Shown: positions 46,541 through 54,704, counted from the first letter of the stretch. The stretch is DNA of 64,000 bases from Sphingomonas lenta (GCF_002288825.1 NZ_NSLI01000003.1:372001-436000); one strand, 5' to 3'. A program made the numbers and translations. The notes: a model not told the origin generated them from the letters alone.

Positions 46541-46914
46541 AGTGTCTCCTCCTCTTTCGAGGGAGCCGCGGGAGAGGGTTCTGCAACCCGAACCGGTCCT
46601 TCTTCGCCGAAGCTGATCCCTGATCTTCAGCGTACGCCCGAACGGCCGCTGCGACCAGCGAGATCAGGTCCGAAACAGACCTATTCGGGGCCGATAGCGA
46701 GGAGGCACGCACGTTCTCGGGGTCATGCGCTCGGTCCCGCCGGTCTCATGCCACGCTGCGGACCGGCGCGCAGTCGCGCCATCTGAGAGATGAAGCGGCA
46801 GCGCGGCATTTCCGGCGAGCTTCAGGCGGGCAGGCTCGATTATCTAAATCGGCTCTCAGGAGTGAAGCGGCGGGAGGCGACCGTAGTGCGGGCTGGGCTG
46901 AGCCGACGGCGCGC
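46541..46914. other. 374-bp gap without a gene
   Basis: Between the two paralogous membrane-protein genes, both on the minus strand. I see no coding sequence, tRNA, terminator or clear repeat. Any promoter for paralogue A should lie here. Confidence 0.5.
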
Positions 46915-47634
46915 TCACTGCCGCTCCAGCACCGCGATCTCGCGGCTTTTGACGAGCCAAAAGGCGGCGAAGACGTAGACGCCGGCGGCCTCGACGAAGA
47001 ACAGGAAGGGCGGGTCCTCGCGCCGGGGTAGGAGGAGGTGCACGCCCAGCACCGTGAGCGGCAGCAGCACCATGAGCAGGCCCAGCAGGCGGTAGGTCCG
47101 GCGGAACGCGGCGGCGCGCGCCTGGTCGCGCATCAGCGCTAGCGTGTCGCCCGAGCGGAAGAGCGGGACGTAGGCGATGAGGAGGAAGAAGGTGATCGCG
47201 GCGGCGTTGTGGACGAGCCCCACGGGCGTGTCGCGCGCGCCCGGCGGCCAATCCATCGGTGCGAGCGCCACCGCGACCGCGGCCAGCCCCGCGCCGTTCA
47301 GCGCCCAGTCCTCCGCGGTCGAGTAGCCGCGATAGAGGAGCAGGAACGCGCCGATCGCCCAGAGCACGCCCACGAACACGTCGCGCGTCGGCCCGCCGCC
47401 GTCGCTGTGGTAATAGGCCGAGAGCGACCCCTGCACCGAGTCCGCGCCGCCGATGATCCAGAGCGCGACCGGAAAGGCGAAGGCGAGCAGCGCCATGCCG
47501 CGACGGAGCATGAAGTAGCTGGCCGAGATATTGGCGAGGATGTCGTCCGCCTTGTCCGGCGGGAGATTACCGGGGGCGGGCGGGGGTGGTTTGTGCGGGT
47601 GGACGAGGGAGGCGCAGACGTCTTCGGGGGTCAT
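46915..47634 (-). CDS. Multi-span membrane protein, paralogue B
   Basis: 239 aa. A Pro-rich N-terminal tail (HKPPPPAPGNLPP) precedes about six membrane spans. Motifs shared with paralogue A: ISASYFMLRRGMALLAFAF, GSLSAYYHSDGGGPTRDVFVGV, LYRGYSTAEDWALNGAG, and a last span VYVFAAFWLVKSREIA. GC-rich codon use is typical of this genome, unlike paralogue A. Function unknown. It lies 5 nt from the end of the DUF3037 gene, on the same strand. Confidence 0.6.
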   Translation of the reverse strand: MTPEDVCASLVHPHKPPPPAPGNLPPDKADDILANISASYFMLRRGMALLAFAFPVALWIIGGADSVQGSLSAYYHSDGGGPTRDVFVGVLWAIGAFLLLYRGYSTAEDWALNGAGLAAVAVALAPMDWPPGARDTPVGLVHNAAAITFFLLIAYVPLFRSGDTLALMRDQARAAAFRRTYRLLGLLMVLLPLTVLGVHLLLPRREDPPFLFFVEAAGVYVFAAFWLVKSREIAVLERQ

Positions 47635-47639
47635 CCGAC

Positions 47640-48539
47640 CTAGTTCAGATTCAGCTTGTGCTGCACACTCGCGTGAAAACGCGTATCGTGAAGCGAGCCA
47701 CCTTTTTTCTCTAGTGGTGTAGCTAGCGATGAAAGTTGCGTGATCAGCTTGTTGCGATCATCGATACTAGCCCAATTAATTAGCTTGGTTCCTTGATGCG
47801 CTGCTGCTTCTAGCGATGGCATGGCGATGCGCTCAACTGCAGCAGATGCCTCATAGACTAGTCGTGACTCTGTAGCGCTTTCCCCAAAGGTCATTCTAGC
47901 TTGCTCTAGCACAAGTGCAGAAACGGCGATGTCAGCAACAACCTTTCGGGCTGGGATGTCCTCACTTGAAGCATCTACTGTCTCGACTACATGCATAGAA
48001 CCATTACGAAGAACAAAATCAGCTAGCAGGCCTTCAGCAATTTGGTAATTTGGCACCACGCGATGTGCAGTAATATCTTCGCCCTTTCGCGCTAGAACGC
48101 GTTCGGAGCGAAAGGCCGATCTCAAAATGCTTACAAGCTTCGTCCTTTTTCGTGTTAGCTTCAAGCGCGCAGGCTCGGGTTCTACCAGATTGCGCAAGAG
48201 TTTAGAGGCCCACTCCTCGTAATTAGTGGCAGTCAACGCCACAAAAGGTAAAGGATTGGAGAAGTGCAAGGGGCTTAACGCGTTTAGCATTTCTACGCGC
48301 GAGGTTGTCTCAACGCGACCTTGTTTCCGCGATAAGGCATCAAGCTCTTGAAGCTGCTTTAGTAACGCGCGCAACTTATCTGGATCCAGGGCTGCTGAGA
48401 GCGCACGAAGTTTGTCGAGACGTCGTGGGACTCGGATGTCGATCCCATCTTCTGAGAAGATTGCCACAGCCGTGTTCAACCGCTCATCCCGAGCCGAGTC
48501 GGTGAGCTGCACTACGGCATATTCATATTTGCCACTCAT
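47640..48539 (-). CDS. DUF3037-family protein
   Basis: 299 aa. The N-terminus YEYAVVQLTDSARDERLNTAVAIF is the DUF3037 signature; a Leu/Arg/Lys-rich helical region (about 40-75) and a longer C-terminal domain follow. It starts 17 nt inside the end of the HipA-like kinase gene, so translation is coupled. Both genes are visibly AT-richer than their surroundings and use rarer codons, suggesting horizontal transfer. DUF3037 proteins are known as frequent neighbours of HipA-like kinases; their job is unknown and a substrate or antidote role is conjecture. Confidence 0.8.
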   Translation of the reverse strand: MSGKYEYAVVQLTDSARDERLNTAVAIFSEDGIDIRVPRRLDKLRALSAALDPDKLRALLKQLQELDALSRKQGRVETTSRVEMLNALSPLHFSNPLPFVALTATNYEEWASKLLRNLVEPEPARLKLTRKRTKLVSILRSAFRSERVLARKGEDITAHRVVPNYQIAEGLLADFVLRNGSMHVVETVDASSEDIPARKVVADIAVSALVLEQARMTFGESATESRLVYEASAAVERIAMPSLEAAAHQGTKLINWASIDDRNKLITQLSSLATPLEKKGGSLHDTRFHASVQHKLNLN

Positions 48540-49266
48540 GCGTTATGCGCGCTTGCAGCGACGCGATACGGGCATTCCGCCGAGCATCTGACCACGCGTC
48601 ACTGAGTCCCTCTTTCTGCTCTCGATCAATCCAATCCTCAGGCATTTCGCCTAAGATACGTTGAACCACATTCCCTGGCACCGCTGCAATCCGGCTGAGC
48701 ATCTCATACGCCGAGTCGAGGTGGATGCCGTGTAGGTTGCGGACGGTGCGCCCTACCTTCACTGTGTTCTCGTTATCAACGGGAAACCGGTCGTTCTGGA
48801 GGCTCAGCATGCGAGCAGCCGCAAAATCGATGCCGCAGATTCGCTGGAGTCCCCCGTCGCGGTAAAGGACAAAATTCCGGAGCGTGCGATCCGGATTGTC
48901 GATGAAGAGGTCGTACGTCCATAGGCCTGCGAGGTAGCGGCCTAGCCATGGAAACGGCCTTCCTGTTTCGTCATGTTGTGCTCTCGTGAGGTACACTGCC
49001 AGTTCGACCTCATCGGCCACCGATCTTGGGCTAAGTGATCCGAAAAAGGTATCGCCACTATCGTTCTCAATGATGGCGCAATCTGCGACAGAGATGCCAA
49101 GGTGGCTGGCCATTCGTGTGCAGAACCATTCCGTTGCCCGAACCCTGCGTCCGCCGACATCGTCTTTACAATAGTATAGCCCTCCATCGTCCGTTATGCA
49201 GCGAAACGCTAGGTCGGCTCCGATAGGAAGATTAGGTAAAGGGGTGCTGATCCTCCTATTAAACAT
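48523..49266 (-). CDS. HipA-like protein kinase
   Basis: 247 aa from the ATG at 49266; a TTG at 49356 would add 30 residues. HipA_2-type kinase fold: the LYYCKDDVGGR strand with Lys34, RATEWFCTRMASHLGI with Glu46, the catalytic loop IDNPDRTLRNF (Asp126, Asn131) and the metal-binding GIDFAAA (Asp147). It lacks the HipA N-terminal subdomain and no HipB-type HTH gene is next to it; the partner is the overlapping DUF3037 gene. By analogy it may phosphorylate a translation factor or tRNA synthetase, but no target can be read from sequence. Confidence 0.75.
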   Translation of the reverse strand: MFNRRISTPLPNLPIGADLAFRCITDDGGLYYCKDDVGGRRVRATEWFCTRMASHLGISVADCAIIENDSGDTFFGSLSPRSVADEVELAVYLTRAQHDETGRPFPWLGRYLAGLWTYDLFIDNPDRTLRNFVLYRDGGLQRICGIDFAAARMLSLQNDRFPVDNENTVKVGRTVRNLHGIHLDSAYEMLSRIAAVPGNVVQRILGEMPEDWIDREQKEGLSDAWSDARRNARIASLQARITHEWQI

Positions 49267-49371
49267 GCCAATCTGTTGGGGTCCGGACACGCGTGTACCT
49301 TCGCCAAGCCACACCGGCGGCGCAAGATCAGATCGAAAGCGACTCTCTGAAGGCAACGCGCGTCCCCAACT

Positions 49372-50436
49372 TTATTCGGCAGCCACACCCGCTCGCGAGA
49401 ACATATCCCCACCGGCGTCCGCCACACCCGCATCCTCGTTCGCCGCGGCGCGGCTCTTCGCCTTCTGGCGCTTGTCGAACGAGTCCCACACGTCGTTCCA
49501 CTGGCCCTTGGTCGCGGCCTTGGAATATTCGGTCGCGCGGGTTTCGAAGAAGTTTGCGTGCTCGACGCCGTTGAGGAGCGGGGTGAGCCAGGGGATCGGG
49601 TGCTCGTCGATCATGTAGATCGGCTTCAGGCCCAGCTGGCCCATGCGCCAGTCGGCGATGTAGCGGATGTACTTCTTGATGTCCTTGGCGGTCATGCCGT
49701 TGACCGGGCCCATCTCGAAGGCGAGGTCGATGAACGCGTCCTCCAGGCGGATGGTCGTCTGGCATACGTCGGCGATGTCGTCCTTGACCGCCTTGGTCAG
49801 GCAGTTCCGCTCCTTGGTGAAGGCGTGGAACAGGCGGATGATGCCCTCGCAGTGGAGGCTCTCGTCGCGGACCGACCAGCTGACGATCTGGCCCATGCCC
49901 TTCATCTTGTTGAAACGCGGGAAGTTCATCAGCATCGCGAAGCTCGCGAAGAGCTGCACGCCCTCTGTGAAGCCGCCGAACATGGCGAGCGTGCGGGCGA
50001 TGTCCTCGTCATTGTCGACGCCGAACTTCTGTAGATAGTCGTGCTTGTCCTTGAGCTCGCCGTATTCGAGGAACGCGCCGTACTCGGATTCGGGCATGCC
50101 GATCGTGTCGAGCAGGTGGCTGTAGGCGGCGATGTGCACCGTCTCCATGTTGGAGAACGCGGTCAGCATCATCTTGATCTCGGTCGGCTTGAACACGCGG
50201 CCGTATTTCTCGTGGTAGCAGTCCTGCACCTCGACATCGGCTTGCGTGAAGAAGCGGAAGATCTGGGTGAGCAGGTTGCGCTCCTGCCCGTCGAGCTTCT
50301 GCGCCCAGTCGCGGCAGTCCTCGCCCAATGGCACCTCTTCGGGGAGCCAGTGGAGCTGCTGCTGGCGCTTCCAATACTCGAACGCCCAGGGATACTCGAA
50401 GGGCTTGTACTGCTTGGAGGCTTGGAGGAGGGGCAT
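49372..50436 (-). CDS. nrdB: Ribonucleoside-diphosphate reductase beta subunit (class Ia)
   Basis: 354 aa from the ATG at 50436 with GGAGGAG upstream. It provides the diiron-tyrosyl radical for dNTP synthesis. Metal ligands and radical site are visible: Asp67, then METVHIAAYSHLL with Glu98, His101 and radical Tyr105, and VRDESLHCEG for the second Glu/His pair. The C-terminal tail that docks to NrdA is present (DAGGDMFSRAG). It lies downstream of nrdA, separated by two tiny membrane ORFs. Confidence 0.96.
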   Translation of the reverse strand: MPLLQASKQYKPFEYPWAFEYWKRQQQLHWLPEEVPLGEDCRDWAQKLDGQERNLLTQIFRFFTQADVEVQDCYHEKYGRVFKPTEIKMMLTAFSNMETVHIAAYSHLLDTIGMPESEYGAFLEYGELKDKHDYLQKFGVDNDEDIARTLAMFGGFTEGVQLFASFAMLMNFPRFNKMKGMGQIVSWSVRDESLHCEGIIRLFHAFTKERNCLTKAVKDDIADVCQTTIRLEDAFIDLAFEMGPVNGMTAKDIKKYIRYIADWRMGQLGLKPIYMIDEHPIPWLTPLLNGVEHANFFETRATEYSKAATKGQWNDVWDSFDKRQKAKSRAAANEDAGVADAGGDMFSRAGVAAE

Positions 50437-50450
50437 GGTGGTACTCCGGG

Positions 50451-50621
50451 TCAGAAATAGAAGTCGATCAGGATGACGGCGGAAAGGGCCAGGAGAGGCA
50501 GCGCGACCATCCGCACGATCCTGGCGTCGCCGAGGAAAGCCTTGGCGAACAGGTGCGGGAACAGCAGACTGCCCACGCTGTACGCGAGGACCATCCAGTA
50601 GAGGACGGGTTCGCGCTTCAT
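50451..50621 (-). CDS. Small membrane protein between nrdA and nrdB (56 aa)
   Basis: 56 codons, ATG at 50621 overlapping the stop of the previous small ORF (ATGA) and ending 14 nt before nrdB. Two hydrophobic segments (YWMVLAYSVGSLLF and MVALPLLALSAVILI) are separated by a short basic loop with AKAFLGDARIVR. Tight packing in the nrd operon favours real translation. No family recognised. Confidence 0.5.
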   Translation of the reverse strand: MKREPVLYWMVLAYSVGSLLFPHLFAKAFLGDARIVRMVALPLLALSAVILIDFYF

Positions 50622-50815
50622 GGCGCCGTGCTCCAGCGGTGGAGCGCGGTGGCATAGGCGAAGAGCATGAGACTGCCGGCGGCCGCCATGGTGCCGGCGA
50701 TGAGGTGGGCGTAGCGGCCGCGCTCGGACCGGCCGCGCAGGCGCGCGAACAGAACGATCGCGACGAGGGCAAAGACGGTCGCGACCGCGTACATGATGAC
50801 GGTACCTGTGCTCAT
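50618..50815 (-). CDS. Small membrane protein between nrdA and nrdB (65 aa)
   Basis: 65 aa with two membrane spans (VIMYAVATVFALVAIVLFA and LIAGTMAAAGSLMLFAYA) around a basic loop RLRGRSERGRYA. It overlaps the next small ORF by 4 nt. These two ORFs form a coupled pair inserted between nrdA and nrdB. Function unknown; possibly unrelated passengers of the operon. Confidence 0.55.
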   Translation of the reverse strand: MSTGTVIMYAVATVFALVAIVLFARLRGRSERGRYAHLIAGTMAAAGSLMLFAYATALHRWSTAP

Positions 50816-50889
50816 GCGCTGCCCACCTCGTGTTCCGCCGCGCCGTCAGACGGGACCGCTACGCGGCCCCGCTGCCCGCCGCGACGACT

Positions 50890-50915
50890 CCTTGGCTTGC
50901 TTGCGCAAGCCAAGG
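50890..50915. other. 10-bp hairpin just after nrdA
   Basis: CCTTGGCTTG (50890-50899) and CAAGCCAAGG (50906-50915) form a perfect stem with a 6-nt loop, 11 nt after the nrdA stop. No T-run follows on the minus strand. It may protect or process the nrdA message, adjusting subunit ratio. The arm sequence GCTTGG/CCAAGC also occurs in the last codons of nrdA. Confidence 0.45.
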
Positions 50916-50926
50916 GCGTCCGCACC

Positions 50927-52840
50927 TCATTGGCAAGCCAAGCACTCGTCATAGTCGGTGCTCTCGCCCAAATCGAAGCGCGGCTTGTCGATCGTGTTGT
51001 CCGCCTCGACGCCGCCCTGGCCCTCGGCACCCGCGAAGCCCGCGCGCTGCACTGACTTAGAGCGGAGATAGTAGAGCGACTTGATGCCGAGCTCCCAGGC
51101 GCGGAAGTGGAGCATGAGGAGGTCCCACTTCTCCACGTCGGCGGGGATGAACAGGTTCAGTGACGCCGACTGGTCGATATAGGGCGTGCGGTCGGCGGCG
51201 AGCTCGATCAGCCAGCGCTGGTCGATCTCGAAGCTGGTCTTGTACACGTCCTTCTCGTCGGCCGACAGGAAGTCGAGGTGCTGGACGGAGCCGCCATGCT
51301 CCAGGATCGAGTTCCACACCGCGTCGGCGTTCTTGGACTTCTCGATCAGCAGCTTCTCGAGATACGGGTTCTTGACCGCGAAGGAGCCCGACAGCGTCTT
51401 GTGCGTGTAGATGTTGGCCGGGATGGGCTCGATGCACGCGGACGTGCCGCCGCAGATGATGGAGATGGACGCGGTGGGCGCGATCGCCATCTTGCAGCTG
51501 AAGCGCTCCATCACGCCCACGTCCGCGGCGTCGGGGCAGGGGCCGCGCTCGTGGGCGAGCACCATCGACGCCTCGTTCACCTGGGCGTTGATGTGCTTGA
51601 AGATCTTGAGGTTCCAAGACTTGGCCATCGCGCCCTCGAAGGGGAGGCCGCGCGCCTGGAGGAAGGAGTGGAAGCCCATGACGCCCAGACCCACCGACCG
51701 CTCGCGCGCGGCGGAGTAGGCGGCGCGCTCCATGCCGGGCTCGGCGCGGTCGATGTAGTCCTGGAGCACGTTGTCGAGGAAGCGCATCACGTCCTCGATG
51801 AAGCGGCGATCGTCCTTCCACTCGTCCCAGGTCTCGAGGTTGAGCGAGGAGAGGCAGCACACCGCGGTCCGGTCGTTGCCGAGATGGTCCTTGCCCGTCG
51901 GCAGCGTGATCTCCGAGCAGAGGTTCGAGGTCGAGACCTTGAGGCCCAGCTCGCGGTGATGCTTGGGCATCGCCTTGTTCACATGGTCGGAGAAGACGAT
52001 GTAGGGCTCGCCGGTCGCGAGGCGGGTCTCGACGAGCTTCTGGAACAAGGCGCGGGCGTCGACCTTGCCGCGGACACTGCCGTCCTTGGGCGACTTCAAC
52101 TCCCACTCCGCGCCGTCGCGCACTGCCTCCATGAACGCGTCGGGGATGAGCACGCCGTGATGGAGGTTGAGCGCCTTGCGGTTGAAGTCGCCCGAAGGCT
52201 TCCGGATCTCCAGGAACTCCTCGATCTCGGGATGCGAGATGTCGAGGTAGCAAGCGGCGGAACCGCGGCGGAGCGAGCCCTGGCTGATGGCGAGCGTGAG
52301 GCTGTCCATCACGCGGACGAAGGGGATGATGCCGCTGGTCTTGCCGTTAAGGCCGACGGGCTCGCCGATGCCGCGGACGTTACCCCAATAGGTGCCGATG
52401 CCGCCGCCGCGCGACGCGAGCCAGACATTCTCGTTCCAGGTCTCGACGATGCCGTCCAGGCTGTCGGGGACCGAGTTCAGGTAGCAGCTGATCGGAAGGC
52501 CGCGCCCGGTGCCGCCGTTCGACAGCACGGGGGTCGCCGGCATGAACCAGAGGCGCGAGATATAGTCGTAGAGCCGCTGCGCGTGCTCCTGGTCGTCGGC
52601 ATAAGCCGAGGCCACGCGGACGAACAGGTCCTGGATCGTCTCGCCGGGGAGAAGGTATCGGTCCTTCAGCGTCTCCTTGCCGAAGTCGGTCAGGAGCCCG
52701 TCGCGGCCGTGGTCGACCTCGAGCGGGAAGGGGCGCTTGGCGGGCGCCTTCGCCTGGTTGGGGGCGGCGGCGCTCGCCGCCGGGCTCTCCATCGTCTCCG
52801 TGCTCACGTTCTCGGCCCCTTGCGTGTCGCGAAAATCCAT
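50927..52840 (-). CDS. nrdA: Ribonucleoside-diphosphate reductase alpha subunit (class Ia, short form)
   Basis: 637 aa. Catalytic ten-strand barrel with the redox cysteine in PISCYLNS (Cys119), the radical cysteine in STSNLCSEI (Cys308), the second redox cysteine in AVCCLSSLN (328/329), and the C-terminal shuttle pair ECLACQ. The N-terminus is a Pro/Ala-rich tail of ~40 residues with no ATP-cone, so dATP overall inhibition through that domain is absent in this subunit. It is first in a unit with two small ORFs and nrdB. Confidence 0.96.
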   Translation of the reverse strand: MDFRDTQGAENVSTETMESPAASAAAPNQAKAPAKRPFPLEVDHGRDGLLTDFGKETLKDRYLLPGETIQDLFVRVASAYADDQEHAQRLYDYISRLWFMPATPVLSNGGTGRGLPISCYLNSVPDSLDGIVETWNENVWLASRGGGIGTYWGNVRGIGEPVGLNGKTSGIIPFVRVMDSLTLAISQGSLRRGSAACYLDISHPEIEEFLEIRKPSGDFNRKALNLHHGVLIPDAFMEAVRDGAEWELKSPKDGSVRGKVDARALFQKLVETRLATGEPYIVFSDHVNKAMPKHHRELGLKVSTSNLCSEITLPTGKDHLGNDRTAVCCLSSLNLETWDEWKDDRRFIEDVMRFLDNVLQDYIDRAEPGMERAAYSAARERSVGLGVMGFHSFLQARGLPFEGAMAKSWNLKIFKHINAQVNEASMVLAHERGPCPDAADVGVMERFSCKMAIAPTASISIICGGTSACIEPIPANIYTHKTLSGSFAVKNPYLEKLLIEKSKNADAVWNSILEHGGSVQHLDFLSADEKDVYKTSFEIDQRWLIELAADRTPYIDQSASLNLFIPADVEKWDLLMLHFRAWELGIKSLYYLRSKSVQRAGFAGAEGQGGVEADNTIDKPRFDLGESTDYDECLACQ

Positions 52841-53180
52841 ACGCCGCGCTCCCGTCTTTCCCTGTTTTGTTCCGAATCGCCGGCGCGCACCTCTCCTATC
52901 ACCGGAGTCGCCCCCGGCGAGAACAAAAGGTGATCATGTGCGTACCGTCGATCCGCTCGACCCAGTGCCGTCTATAACGCTTGCACCAGCACTTGGGTCC
53001 TCTCCCGAAACGAACCGCAACAGATTGTGGAAATCCGCCACGCGATGCAAGGGGGTGAATAGGTCGTCAACCGGACCGAAGACGGGGCGACCGGGTCCGC
53101 GACGCGCGGATTTCCGCCGGGTCCGCGATCCGCAAGGGAACGGAGCTGGAACGAAAATAATTAGATGTGGAAGGACCGGT
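52841..53180. other. Region upstream of nrdA without a gene
   Basis: 340 bp between nrdA (minus strand) and the RNA-like element. It should hold the nrdA promoter; I cannot point to convincing NrdR boxes. No ORF with supportable content, tRNA or repeat is visible. Confidence 0.4.
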
Positions 53181-53183
53181 CCG

Positions 53184-53280
53184 GTTCCGCTTGCCGGAAC
53201 GGGGCCGATGCGGTAACGACGTCGTGCGGACCGGGCCCCTCTGGCGGCGGCTTTTCAGCCCCCCGCGATGTCGGACCGCA
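53184..53280 (+). promoter_or_regulatory. Structured RNA-like element, copy 1 (upstream of the DUF465 gene)
   Basis: Architecture: hairpin GTTCCG/CGGAAC (53184-53200), then stem P1 TGCGGACCG (53225-53233) with CGGACCGCA (53272-53280). P1 encloses conserved block CCGGGCCCCTCTGGCG (53231-53246), a variable hairpin GGCT-TTTC-AGCC, and conserved block CCGCGATGTCGG (53263-53274). Copy 2 at 53608-53694 has the same two blocks but different, compensating stem sequences. This is the pattern of a conserved RNA motif. It lies 96 nt before the DUF465 start. Confidence 0.6.
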
Positions 53281-53375
53281 TCGAGCGTGCTCGGTGCCGG
53301 TTCGGGGCGACGTCGCTCCCCCACCACTCGGAAGGCCGAGCGCCTCGATCTGTCGCAAGCACGATGGAGAGGTGG

Positions 53376-53591
53376 ATGACCAACTATGTCGATCGGTTGA
53401 GGAAGGCGCACCAGGCCCTGTCGGACGCGATCCGTCGCGAGGCCGCGAGGCCGGGCGCGGACATGCTCGCGCTGGCGGTGCTGAAGAAGCGGCGGCTGCT
53501 GATCAAGGACCGGTTATCGGCGCTGCTGCGCGAAGCGACGGGCCTGCGCACCGTGCGCCGCGCGCGCGCCCGGCGCATGCAGCGCGCTTGA
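53376..53591 (+). CDS. DUF465 (YdcH-like) small helical protein
   Basis: 71 aa from the ATG at 53376 (GGAGAGG upstream); an in-frame ATG at 53268 inside the RNA-like element would add 36 low-quality residues. A helical hairpin with LRKAHQALSDAIRREA and LAVLKKRRLLIKDRLSALL, the DUF465 pattern. Members are short coiled-coil proteins of unknown function. It lies between the two RNA-like elements, upstream of terC, and is probably in the same transcript. Confidence 0.75.
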   Translation: MTNYVDRLRKAHQALSDAIRREAARPGADMLALAVLKKRRLLIKDRLSALLREATGLRTVRRARARRMQRA

Positions 53592-53607
53592 CGGAGGTCT
53601 GAACCCG

Positions 53608-53694
53608 TCGCCGGTCCGACCGGGACCGGCGGCCACCAATGATCCGGGCCCCTCTGGCGACCGTCCGAGCCGACGGCCGCGATGTCGGATCGCA
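53608..53694 (+). promoter_or_regulatory. Structured RNA-like element, copy 2 (upstream of terC)
   Basis: Hairpin CCGGTCC/GGACCGG (53608-53632), then P1 GATCCG (53641-53646) pairing with CGGATC (53686-53691). The identical block CCGGGCCCCTCTGGCG lies at 53644-53659, a variable hairpin CCGTC/GACGG at 53661-53676, and CCGCGATGTCGG at 53677-53688. Compared with copy 1, stem bases change in pairs (G-C to A-T and others) while the blocks stay identical. It ends 6 nt before the AGGAGG of terC, well placed to control translation. It does not look like the yybP-ykoY manganese riboswitch that precedes terC-type genes elsewhere. Confidence 0.65.
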
Positions 53695-53711
53695 CTGACG
53701 AGGAGGCTTTG

Positions 53712-54704
53712 ATGGATTGGCTCTTCGCCGAGTTCCTCGGCACGCCCGCCTGGATGTGGCTGGGCTTTCTGGGCGTCGTGGCGGCGCTGCTCGCGCTGGA
53801 CCTGGGCGTTCTCCACCGCAAGCGGCGCGAGATCGGCGTGGGGGAGAGCCTGATGCTCTCCGCCTTCTACATCGCGCTGGGGCTAAGCTTCGGCGGCTGG
53901 GTCTGGTGGTACATGGGCCCGGACGCGGGCATGAACTACATCACCGGCTTCGTGGTCGAGAAGAGCCTGGCGATGGACAACGTGTTCGTGATCGCCATGA
54001 TCTTCGGCTATTTCGCGATCCCGAGGGCGTACCAGCACCGCGTGCTCTTCTGGGGTGTGCTGGGCGTGATCGTGCTGCGCGCGATCATGATCGGGCTGGG
54101 CGCGACGCTCGTCGAGCGGTTCGAATGGGTGCTCTACGTCTTCGCGGCCTTTCTGATCGCGACGGGCGTCAAGATGTGGATGATGGCGGACAAGGAGTAT
54201 GACGTGGGCGCGTCGCCCGTGCTCCGCTGGGTTCGGCGGCGGTTCCGCGTGACGGACGGGCTGGAGGGCGAGCGCTTCTTCGTGAGCCGCGCCGATCCGG
54301 CCACGGGCCGCGTCCGCCGCTACGCCACGCCCTTGTTCCTGGCGCTCATCATGATCGAGTTCGTGGACGTGGTGTTCGCGGTCGACTCGGTGCCGGCCAT
54401 CTTCGCCATCACCACCGACCCGTTCATCGTCTACACGTCCAACATCTTCGCCATCCTGGGGCTGCGCGCGCTCTACTTCGCGCTGTCCGCCATGGTGGCG
54501 CGGTTCCACTATCTCAAATACGCGCTGTCCGTGCTCCTGATGTTCATCGGCTCCAAGATCTTCGCCGCCGACCTGCTCGGCCTCGATAAGGTGCCGCCGG
54601 CCGTGTCGCTGTCGGTCACCTTCGCCATCCTGGGCGCGGGCGTCGCCTACTCGCTGTGGAGGACGCGCGACCGGCCGTACGGGCCGGCGGAGGCGCGACG
54701 ATGA
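53712..54704 (+). CDS. TerC/Alx-family membrane protein
   Basis: 330 aa from the ATG at 53712 with AGGAGG 5 nt upstream. About eight to nine membrane spans; the family aspartates are visible in ALLALDLGVLHRK, SLAMDNVFVIAMIF and EFVDVVFAVDSVPAIFAIT. A large cytoplasmic loop lies near residues 160-195. Alx/MeeF-type TerC proteins export Mn2+ and are often under metal-responsive RNA control; here a new RNA-like element precedes it. No ter operon is present, so tellurite resistance is not implied. It is coupled to a 35-aa peptide downstream. Confidence 0.92.
   Translation: MDWLFAEFLGTPAWMWLGFLGVVAALLALDLGVLHRKRREIGVGESLMLSAFYIALGLSFGGWVWWYMGPDAGMNYITGFVVEKSLAMDNVFVIAMIFGYFAIPRAYQHRVLFWGVLGVIVLRAIMIGLGATLVERFEWVLYVFAAFLIATGVKMWMMADKEYDVGASPVLRWVRRRFRVTDGLEGERFFVSRADPATGRVRRYATPLFLALIMIEFVDVVFAVDSVPAIFAITTDPFIVYTSNIFAILGLRALYFALSAMVARFHYLKYALSVLLMFIGSKIFAADLLGLDKVPPAVSLSVTFAILGAGVAYSLWRTRDRPYGPAEARR

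Noticed and set aside
47209..47643. Plus-strand 144-codon frame in the membrane-protein pair
   Set aside because: Antisense to paralogue B, whose motifs are shared with paralogue A; this frame has no counterpart in the first copy.
53600..53711. yybP-ykoY manganese riboswitch before terC
   Set aside because: The conserved GGGGAGUA-type loop of that riboswitch is not found; the conserved blocks here are different.
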